Of a DNA stretch of 64,000 nucleotides, positions 50,646-58,576 are shown piece by piece. Positions within the stretch are counted from its first letter, which is position 1. Each line of letters starts with the position of its first letter. Source of the stretch: Planococcus donghaensis (GTDB taxonomy: Bacteria; Bacillota; Bacilli; Bacillales_A; Planococcaceae); NCBI RefSeq assembly GCF_001687665.2, contig NZ_CP016543.2, positions 1,798,001 to 1,862,000 of the forward strand. Reading direction: 5' to 3'. The notes below the pieces were generated by a model. It saw only the letters and a program-made list of their open reading frames with translations. It did not search any database and was not told the origin of the DNA. The position numbers were made by a program, and so were the translations under genes.

Positions 50646-52007
50646 TTACTGTTTACGTGTACGAACCGCTACTACCGTTGTCAATGTAGCTAACATCAAG
50701 CCTACAAGAACCCACAAGATTGGGAATGAGTTTTGATCGGCCATGCCGCCCATGCCTGTTTTTGGCATTTCAGATGGCATTTCCGTTGCGTTAAATTGAT
50801 CTGGGAATTGATCGACGATGGCCGCTGACAAGCCGGCTGCTGGCATTTGCATATGTGCATACGCTTCGCGAATTGAGCTGTACGCTGCGTCAAAGTCGCC
50901 TGCTACGTACGAATCAAATGCGCCTAGTAGTTGCCCAACATGGGCAGTTAAGCCTTCTTCAAGTGCATCCGCTGGTACGCGTCCTTCAGTTGCTGCGTCT
51001 AAGAATGCCGCTTGGTCTAAGATATACTGATCCAGCTCGGCACGGGCTTGTTCTTGTCCTTCTTTGTTGCCTTCACCGGTTGCTGTTACGTAATCCACAA
51101 AGTAGCCAATGTGTGACTTCCATGTTTCTTCAAACTGTGCACCGGCTTCTTCGCCGTAAACGGATCCAACGGCCGCTGACAAGTCATCGGCGTTCGCGAG
51201 TAACGCGCCCGCTGCTTGGTCAAAGCTTTCTGCGCCATCGGCACCGTCTTGCATGGCCATCACGGCAAGTCCAGCGTGTTCAGTGAACGTTTGGTTCAAC
51301 GTGGCACGCAAATCAATCGCTGGTGTATCGGCACTTGTGTTGTCGAACTTGTCTGGGAACTGTGTTGTGATCGCCACTGACAAGCTTTCTGCGAACATGC
51401 TCATGTGGTGAATTGCTTCACGCTCTAATGAGTATGCTGTTTCGAAATCGCCGGCAACGTATGCGTCAAACGCGTTGATCAACTGATCAACGTGCATGTC
51501 CAGTCCTTCTTGAACCGCTGCCGCTGGCAGTAAGCCGCCTGTTGCCGAGTCAAAGAATTTCGATTGTTCGACTTTGTATTTTTCCAGTTCCGCTAACGCT
51601 TGGTCTTTGCCTTCTTGGTTGTCTTCAGCGGTAGCTGTTACGTAATCGACGAAATAGCCAATGTGTGACTTCCATACTTCGTCAAATTGCGCAGCGCCTT
51701 CGTCGCCGTAAACCGAACCAACTGCGGCAGATAAGTCATCGGCGTTCGCAAGTAACGCGCCCGCTGCTTGGTCAAAATCTTCTGCGCCGTCGACGCCTTT
51801 ACGCATTGCTTCGATTGCAAGGAACGCATGCTCCGTTAAAGTTGTATCCAGTGCAATGCGCAATTCCCCTGCAGGTGTTGCGGTCGCCATTTCCATAGAT
51901 GCTTCACTCGCTGTAGAATGGCCTCCGTGGCTGTCGGCAAGTGCCGCCGTTGGTACCAATAATGCTAGACTAAGTGGTACGGCTAAAAGTACTTTGTTTA
52001 ATTTCAT
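50646..52007 (-). CDS. Two-repeat, sortase-type surface-anchored helical protein
   Basis: 453-aa exported protein. Residues 1-25 are a signal peptide. Two tandem repeats of about 174 residues (49-222 and 233-406) follow, offset by 184 residues. Each has conserved TEHA, WKSHIGYFVDYVTAT, a later His before the VAGDF block, and HM.M (IHHMSMFAESL, YAHMQMPAAGL). An MPKTG motif at 414-418, a membrane helix and RTRKQ end the protein, a sortase-like signal with Met for the usual Leu. The His/Met pattern suggests metal binding, but no family is recognised. AAGGGAGCG precedes the ATG. Divergent from the cupredoxin-like gene. Confidence 0.82.
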   Translation of the reverse strand: MKLNKVLLAVPLSLALLVPTAALADSHGGHSTASEASMEMATATPAGELRIALDTTLTEHAFLAIEAMRKGVDGAEDFDQAAGALLANADDLSAAVGSVYGDEGAAQFDEVWKSHIGYFVDYVTATAEDNQEGKDQALAELEKYKVEQSKFFDSATGGLLPAAAVQEGLDMHVDQLINAFDAYVAGDFETAYSLEREAIHHMSMFAESLSVAITTQFPDKFDNTSADTPAIDLRATLNQTFTEHAGLAVMAMQDGADGAESFDQAAGALLANADDLSAAVGSVYGEEAGAQFEETWKSHIGYFVDYVTATGEGNKEGQEQARAELDQYILDQAAFLDAATEGRVPADALEEGLTAHVGQLLGAFDSYVAGDFDAAYSSIREAYAHMQMPAAGLSAAIVDQFPDQFNATEMPSEMPKTGMGGMADQNSFPILWVLVGLMLATLTTVVAVRTRKQ

Positions 52008-52254
52008 CTAAAATCGCTCCCTTTTTTCTTTTTTTTCGTTATACAGGCATAACGCAACGGGTTTAACTTTAGATCACTTTTTTTGAAATTAAATTAAAAT
52101 TCTTTTTTGCTTGATAAACTAACATAGATGATTAATCTTTTTTCTCTCTTTATATAGAAGAAAGCCAATATCTTAAGTTTTTTTACATAAAAGTAATCTA
52201 TTCTTCATCTTCTTGCGTTCTATTAACAAGAACAAAAAACGAGGAGGAAATATA

Positions 52255-52806
52255 ATGATTAACAAAAAATTTAGCTTTATCCTTGCCGCTGGTGTCTTAT
52301 CACTAGCAGCTTGTGGACAAGAACAACCGGTAGCTGAGGAATCAACAGAACCTATGGCTGAAGAACAAGAAAACACTGCAGAAGAAACGACAACTGAAGA
52401 AGAAACAACGACCGAAGAAGAAACAACGACCGAAGAAGCTGCGACTGAAGAAGAAACAACGACCGAAGAAGAAGCTACGACTGAAGAACCTGCAGAAGAA
52501 ACGGCAGAAGAACCCGTAGTAGAAAACGCACCGGAAGCAAAGAGCGGAACAGCATCGAATCTTTTATCTAATGGGGAAACGACAAGTTTTGTCTTTAACG
52601 AAACTGGTGAGTTTTCGGTTTTCTGTGAGCCACATCCTGTTATGCAAATGACGGTACTAGTAGAAGACGGTGCAGAAGCCATGGATAATATCGAAGTTGA
52701 TATTGCAGATTATGAATTTGGCGAAGAAACCATCACTGTTGCTCCTGGTACAACAATCGTTTGGACAAACCAAGATCAAGTTCAACATAATGTCGCATTT
52801 GAATAA
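52255..52806 (+). CDS. Lipoprotein with an apparently circularly permuted cupredoxin domain
   Basis: 183-aa lipoprotein: signal peptide ending LSLAAC, a long Thr/Glu repeat linker (about residues 38-90), then a cupredoxin-like domain. The copper motif FCEPHPVM (C124, H127, M130) comes first. The normally N-terminal block ITVAPGTTIVWTNQDQVQHNV with the other His ligand (H178) comes last, at the very end. All four type-1 copper ligands are present but in swapped order. GAGGAGGAAA fixes the ATG at 52255. It probably binds copper on the outer membrane face; divergent from the two-repeat surface protein. Confidence 0.85.
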   Translation: MINKKFSFILAAGVLSLAACGQEQPVAEESTEPMAEEQENTAEETTTEEETTTEEETTTEEAATEEETTTEEEATTEEPAEETAEEPVVENAPEAKSGTASNLLSNGETTSFVFNETGEFSVFCEPHPVMQMTVLVEDGAEAMDNIEVDIADYEFGEETITVAPGTTIVWTNQDQVQHNVAFE

Positions 52807-52859
52807 TCCTGGTGTTATTACTTCAAGTTAACTAGTGAACGATTAGATTCCCACAATAA

Positions 52860-52894
52860 ATAGAGGACACCGGTAGTTTACCGGTGTCCTCTAT
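52860..52894. terminator. Bidirectional terminator
   Basis: Perfect 15-base stem TAGAGGACACCGGTA (52861-52875 and 52879-52893) between the convergent cupredoxin-like gene and gshF. Confidence 0.85.
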
Positions 52895-52899
52895 AATTT

Positions 52900-55167
52900 T
52901 TAATTCATTTTACCGAGCTCAGGGAATAAATAGTAGAGCAAATTCATCGTTAGACGTCGGGATTTCCCTTTATACGGGAAAACATGCATGTACATAGAAG
53001 GATTAAAGTTTGCTTCAATAATTCCATATGCTTTGTCATTTGAAGCAGGTACTTCAATGTCCTCTATGATTAAGTCAAGTCCACTAATCTTTGCACCAAG
53101 CGCAGCAACTGATTCAACTGCGATAATTTTGTAATCTTCGCGAATTTGGTCGGTCACATCAATTGAGTCCCCACCCGTACTCACATTAGAGTTTTCACGC
53201 AAATACAAAACTTCGCCTTTTTTCGGAATCGAGTCTATTTGCTTACCTTGACCTTTTAACATTAAAATTTCGAGTTCGCCTAATTGAATTTTTTCAAGTG
53301 GCGTCCGGTGATCTTTCCCTCTTAATGGATCTTCATTTTTTTCAGCGACTAACTCTTCGACCGTCTTTTTTCCATCTCCTGTTACGTTTGCAGGAACTCG
53401 AGCCATAACGGCTTCTACTTTATCGTTAATAACAAAAAAGCGATATTCTGTACCTGACAAAAACTCTTCAATTAACACAGAAGAATCTTCTTTAAAAGCA
53501 ATTTTTAAAGCTTGTTCATAATCTTCATATGCTGCACCATCTTTGAAGATTGATATGCCAAGACCATAATTTGTTGATTTTGGTTTTACAACAAAAGCTT
53601 TACTAGCGAATAAAGCATATGACTGTAGAGCTTCTTCAATATGATTAAATTCATCACCTAAAGGTACACGGAACCCTCGTTTTTGAAGAATTTTTTTAGT
53701 CACGGTTTTGTTTTCCATGATTAAGCTAGCGATATAACTATCTTTACTCGTCATATTGCCGTTTTTAACGTATTCAATACGGTCCTTCAACTTCAGTTTC
53801 AAAAATTGATCTTGTCGATCGATAATTTCTACTTGAATACCAAGTTGAATTGCATCGAACATTAATAGTTGTGTAGACAACTCCATGTCTGTAAATGCCG
53901 TTAATTGGTAAGGCATATCCCATGCTTTTTCATAATATTCTTTTGCAATGTTTACTGCTAATTGACTTTGACTGCTTTGCTGGCTTTCTTTATAAAGTTT
54001 TCCAGCTATCGTTTTACTCGGATCATCCAACATGTCTCTTTCAGTGACAAGTAGCTTATCTGAAACAGATAAACCTAAAGTTTCCACCAATTGTTCCATT
54101 TCATCTAAAATCGTTTCAGCTTCTGCTTTAAACTGAGTGGGCTTTAGTGGATGCTCAAGCGCTACTTTTTCATTCGTAAGTTCTCCTTCTTTTACCCACT
54201 CGTCATGATGAGCACTTTCATCTTTCCATAGTAGATAAACCATAAATAGATTCAGAAATTCTGCTTGCTCATAGCTGATTCCATTTTTATCAAAAGGATT
54301 AATATCGATATTTCTTAACTCGATATAGCCAATCCCACGCTCTTCTAAATCTGCAACTTGACTGCCGCCTCGTAAACGAACAGCTGAGTAAAACTCTTTT
54401 TCTTCAACTAACACATCTTTTTCTACGAGTGCAGAAATATCTGAGATGTATTTTTTCAAGCTGCTATAAGAAACTTGAACATTCTCCCGATTTACATAAC
54501 CGAACTTACTGCTTCTAATGCTTCTCACCGGTTCTACTAAAGAGTTGTCTTCAAAGAAGTTCTTTTCACTACTAGGTGATGCACCATACAAATAAGTAAT
54601 TAACCAGCGGTAATGCAAATAGTTTCTCGTCAGTTTCATGTAGATTTCTGTTTTAAACAAATGATATTCTGCAATTTCAGACTGTGCAGCGAACAAAGCG
54701 TGAAGCAGTTCCTCACTAAATTCAAAATTATAATGAATTCCACTTATCATCTGTTTACGTCGACCATACGATTCTGCTAACGAATGACGGTACCGAACAC
54801 TTTCAGCATCTGCTAATTTAGCAATGATAATGTCTTCTTCTTTTTCAGGTAGTTCTGGAGGCATACTCAATGGCCAAATCATTTCGTTTTTATCCAATGA
54901 ACGGTAAGCTACTTCATGAATCGACTCTAAATAGTCAAATAGCTCTTTTAACGTATCTGTAACAGGTGTGACTAACTCCATTTGTGTTTCTGCAAAATCC
55001 CGTTTTATATACGGATGATCATCGCTCTTTGAAATGGTTGCTGGGTGATCTGTGTTAACCAGCTTCCCTGTCAAATCAACTCGTTGTCCTTCTTTTTCAA
55101 GACCATAACGGGCTTTTAATACATAGGGCTTTACTCGATCGTTTTCTAATAATTTTTTAATATCCAC
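52900..55167 (-). CDS. gshF: Bifunctional glutathione synthase GshF
   Basis: 755-aa enzyme that makes glutathione in two steps. Residues 1 to about 435 are the glutamate-cysteine ligase part (ISGIHYNFEFSEELLHALF, RWLITYLYGASPSSE, VRLRGGSQVADLEERGIGYIE). Residues from about 485 are an ATP-grasp glutathione synthase part (VVKPKSTNYGLGISIF, VLIEEFLSGTEYRFFVI, IIEANFNPSMYMHVFP). The frame opens earlier at a TTG, but AAAGG before the GTG at 55167 (VDIKKLLENDRVKPYV) and family length support that start. It lies next to glutathione-dependent formaldehyde genes on the same strand. Confidence 0.95.
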   Translation of the reverse strand: MDIKKLLENDRVKPYVLKARYGLEKEGQRVDLTGKLVNTDHPATISKSDDHPYIKRDFAETQMELVTPVTDTLKELFDYLESIHEVAYRSLDKNEMIWPLSMPPELPEKEEDIIIAKLADAESVRYRHSLAESYGRRKQMISGIHYNFEFSEELLHALFAAQSEIAEYHLFKTEIYMKLTRNYLHYRWLITYLYGASPSSEKNFFEDNSLVEPVRSIRSSKFGYVNRENVQVSYSSLKKYISDISALVEKDVLVEEKEFYSAVRLRGGSQVADLEERGIGYIELRNIDINPFDKNGISYEQAEFLNLFMVYLLWKDESAHHDEWVKEGELTNEKVALEHPLKPTQFKAEAETILDEMEQLVETLGLSVSDKLLVTERDMLDDPSKTIAGKLYKESQQSSQSQLAVNIAKEYYEKAWDMPYQLTAFTDMELSTQLLMFDAIQLGIQVEIIDRQDQFLKLKLKDRIEYVKNGNMTSKDSYIASLIMENKTVTKKILQKRGFRVPLGDEFNHIEEALQSYALFASKAFVVKPKSTNYGLGISIFKDGAAYEDYEQALKIAFKEDSSVLIEEFLSGTEYRFFVINDKVEAVMARVPANVTGDGKKTVEELVAEKNEDPLRGKDHRTPLEKIQLGELEILMLKGQGKQIDSIPKKGEVLYLRENSNVSTGGDSIDVTDQIREDYKIIAVESVAALGAKISGLDLIIEDIEVPASNDKAYGIIEANFNPSMYMHVFPYKGKSRRLTMNLLYYLFPELGKMN

Positions 55168-55339
55168 ATTATCACAACCTTTAAATTTACATGTGTTCGG
55201 ACTTTGTTTCCCGGTTAATTCCAAGTTTTATAACACAATATAAGCCGATTATACATGACTCTTGGTAGAAGTTCTTTTTTATTGCCTATACTTTTAAATT
55301 GTTCTCAAAAACAAGTTATTTCAAGAATTTCAAAGTAAT

Positions 55340-55383
55340 GGGACATCCCTACATTTGCTTGAAATGTAGGGATGTCCCCTTTT
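55340..55383. terminator. Long hairpin between fghA and gshF
   Basis: Perfect 17-base stem starting GGGACATCCC (55340-55356 and 55362-55378). The T-run is clear only on the plus strand, where no gene ends, so it may be a weak terminator for fghA or a separate RNA structure. Confidence 0.5.
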
Positions 55384-55405
55384 AGAACTTATTTTAAAAT
55401 GAGTA

Positions 55406-56242
55406 TCATTTTAAGTGCTTCACGTGAAAAGCAAAATGGTCATCTAAAAATGTCGAGATAAAGAAATAGCTATGATCATAACCATCGTGTTTTATATACT
55501 CTACCGACTGGTTATATTCTTTAGCATTTTTCAAAAATGTCGACTCTTCTAGCTGCTCTGGATAAAAACCATCTTTTGTTCCTTGTGAAATCATAATTGG
55601 GGGTGCATTCGTTTTTTTAATCAGTTCTGAAGCGTCCCACGATTTCCAAGATTCTTGGTCTTCACCTAAATAAGTCGAGAAAGCTTTCTTGCCCCAAGGA
55701 GTTTGAATAGGGTTCAAAATAGGAGAAAATGCAGAAATGGCTTTGAAACGTTTTGCATTTTTCAAGCCAATTACTAAAGCTCCGTGGCCACCCATCGAGT
55801 GCCCCATAATGCTTTCTTTCCCTGAGAAATTAGGCACTAAAGAAGTGGCAATTTCCGCTAATTCCTCTGTTATATAGGTATACATTTTATAATGCTCAGA
55901 CCATGGTTTTTCAGTAGCGTCTACATAAAAGCCTGCACCTTGTCCAAGGTCATATGCAGCGTCATCCGCCACATTTTCTCCTCGAGGAGAAGTATCAGGA
56001 ATTATAACTGCTACTTGATGGTGATCTGCTAATCGCTGAAACCCACTTTTTTGACTAAAATTATCATCTGTACAAGTGAGGCCTGATAACCACCAAACGA
56101 GTGGAATTTTTTGTTGTTCATTAGTAGATGGCAAGTAGATACTAAACGTCATATCGCACTGTAAGGCTTCTGAGTAATGTGTGTATTTACGTTGTTCGCC
56201 ACCAAAAGCAATTTTCGTTTCACTAATATTGAGATTCATCAT
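55406..56242 (-). CDS. fghA: S-formylglutathione hydrolase
   Basis: 278-aa esterase-D family hydrolase that releases formate and glutathione, the second step of glutathione-dependent formaldehyde oxidation. The oxyanion-side block is WWLSGLTCTDDNFSQKSG, the nucleophile elbow IMGHSMGGHGAL (Ser) and the histidine block HDGYDHSYFF. Two adjacent ATGs start the gene 2 bases after the frmA stop, with GGAGAGTG as ribosome binding site inside frmA, so translation is coupled. Confidence 0.96.
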   Translation of the reverse strand: MMNLNISETKIAFGGEQRKYTHYSEALQCDMTFSIYLPSTNEQQKIPLVWWLSGLTCTDDNFSQKSGFQRLADHHQVAVIIPDTSPRGENVADDAAYDLGQGAGFYVDATEKPWSEHYKMYTYITEELAEIATSLVPNFSGKESIMGHSMGGHGALVIGLKNAKRFKAISAFSPILNPIQTPWGKKAFSTYLGEDQESWKSWDASELIKKTNAPPIMISQGTKDGFYPEQLEESTFLKNAKEYNQSVEYIKHDGYDHSYFFISTFLDDHFAFHVKHLK

Positions 56243-56243
56243 T

Positions 56244-57395
<1,152 letters not shown>

Positions 57396-57434
57396 CTATA
57401 CCCATGTTCACATAGAAAAATGCATTAAACAATA

Positions 57435-57463
57435 CTGACGTTTTTGTCACTATGGGTTATGAT
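57435..57463 (+). promoter_or_regulatory. Promoter of the HxlR gene
   Basis: CTGACG (57435-57440) and TATGAT (57458-57463) with a 17-base spacer, leaving about 20 bases to the TTG start. ATGGGT inside the spacer mirrors ACCCAT near 57401 in the same divergent region, a possible regulator contact. Confidence 0.6.
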
Positions 57464-57484
57464 TTACGTAAAGGAGTGAAATAC

Positions 57485-57847
57485 TTGGAAATTCAATATA
57501 AAGATAAAACTTATTTCTCTGGCAAAGACTTGGCCTTATCAGCAATCGGCGGGCGGTGGAAAATAGCCGTTATTTGGTGTTTATTGCAAGAGTCTCCACT
57601 AAGACTAAGTGAAATTCAAAAAAAATTACCTCAAGCCAATCAGCGTATGCTTATTCGACAATTGAGAGAACTAGAAGAAGATAAACTCATCAAACGATTT
57701 GTTTATCCAGTGGTCCCACCAAAAGTCGAGTATCAACTAAGTGATATGGGTCTTCAGCTAGAGCCAGTCGTTACTTCTATTTGTAACTGGGGAGATGAAT
57801 TTGCTGCTTTTGTGGAAAAAGAGGCGAACTCCCCATCTGTTAACTAA
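57485..57847 (+). CDS. HxlR family transcription regulator
   Basis: 120-aa winged-helix regulator: ALSAIGGRWKIAVIWCLLQ, LRLSEIQKKLPQANQRMLIRQL and VPPKVEYQLSDMGLQLEPV are the HxlR helices and wing. AAAGGAGTG lies 7 bases before the TTG at 57485. An ATG at 57452 is in frame but lies inside the promoter, so it is rejected. HxlR in Bacillus activates formaldehyde genes. Divergence from frmA makes this a likely formaldehyde-responsive regulator of frmA-fghA. It has only one Cys in the N-terminal helix region (WCLL) to act as a sensor. Confidence 0.9.
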   Translation: MEIQYKDKTYFSGKDLALSAIGGRWKIAVIWCLLQESPLRLSEIQKKLPQANQRMLIRQLRELEEDKLIKRFVYPVVPPKVEYQLSDMGLQLEPVVTSICNWGDEFAAFVEKEANSPSVN

Positions 57848-57859
57848 CTTATTTAGATC

Positions 57860-57898
57860 AACAGCCGTTGCCTCATACTCAATCAGGCAACGGCTGTT
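57860..57898. terminator. Convergent hairpin between the HxlR and acetyltransferase genes
   Basis: Perfect 14-base arms AACAGCCGTTGCCT/AGGCAACGGCTGTT (57860-57873 and 57885-57898) with an 11-base loop. The T-runs are poor, but the placement between convergent genes suits termination. Confidence 0.6.
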
Positions 57899-57909
57899 AA
57901 CTTATAGGG

Positions 57910-58404
57910 TTAAGTTGTCCAGTGAATTTTGTTGTTATGTTCTTTAATCTGTTTGAGTCCGGCTTTCTCTAGCACTCGTACTGAAGCGATATTGCTAGGA
58001 TCACAGCTTGCTACAATTTTTTTAATCTCTTGCTGTTTTAACCCCCACTTTACCATTGCTTTTGCCATTTCAGTTGCATATCCATTTCCTTGATAGGTCG
58101 GTGCAATACTGTACCCTAATTCCAACTGATCTTGATCTCCGTCTTTTCGTCTAAAGCCCATGTCCCCCATTATTGTCTGAGAAGCGTTATGGATAATAAT
58201 TCCTTCCCATTCATTTTCCCATGGATATTCGCTATAGCGCTTAATTTTGTACGGAATGATTTTTTTGTATTCTTCAGATGGATATCCAGCAGCCACTTTA
58301 TAAGGTGTTATTTGGGCTAATTCTAACTGGTCAATAATCGCTGCTTGCATCAATTCCGTCGTAAATGTTACTAGGGTCAATCGACTTGTTTGAATATATG
58401 GCAT
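57910..58404 (-). CDS. GNAT acetyltransferase, RimJ/RimL type
   Basis: 164-aa acetyltransferase opening IQTSRLTLVTFTTELM. The acetyl-CoA region is YSIAPTYQGNGYATEMAKAMV and the terminal block is SNIASVRVLEKAGLKQ. Substrate unknown. GGAGGTAAC precedes the ATG. Single gene, convergent with the HxlR gene. Confidence 0.9.
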   Translation of the reverse strand: MPYIQTSRLTLVTFTTELMQAAIIDQLELAQITPYKVAAGYPSEEYKKIIPYKIKRYSEYPWENEWEGIIIHNASQTIMGDMGFRRKDGDQDQLELGYSIAPTYQGNGYATEMAKAMVKWGLKQQEIKKIVASCDPSNIASVRVLEKAGLKQIKEHNNKIHWTT

Positions 58405-58501
58405 TTGTGTTACCTCCTAACAAAATGCGTTTAGAAAACTTATCCAATTTTCGTCCCACATCTTATTTTCGTTTTCTTATTGAAAAGTCCTCTTTTAAAA
58501 T

Positions 58502-58547
58502 AAAAAACTGTAGCTAACTCGAGTAATAAGAGCTAGCTACAGTTTGT
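58502..58547 (-). terminator. Terminator after yhgE
   Basis: Twelve-base stem AAACTGTAGCTA/TAGCTACAGTTT (58505-58516 and 58534-58545) followed on the minus strand by a T-run. Confidence 0.85.
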
Positions 58548-58576
58548 GATGTATAAATTTCTATACAATTTTTTTA

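Noticed and set aside
52807..52860. Frameshift that would complete a normal cupredoxin after 52806
   Set aside because: No reading frame after the TAA continues with a cupredoxin strand or a Cys-His-Met motif, so the permuted order is not a simple frameshift.
57452..57484. ATG at 57452 as start of the HxlR regulator
   Set aside because: It lies between the -35 and -10 boxes and has no ribosome binding site; TTG at 57485 has a good one.
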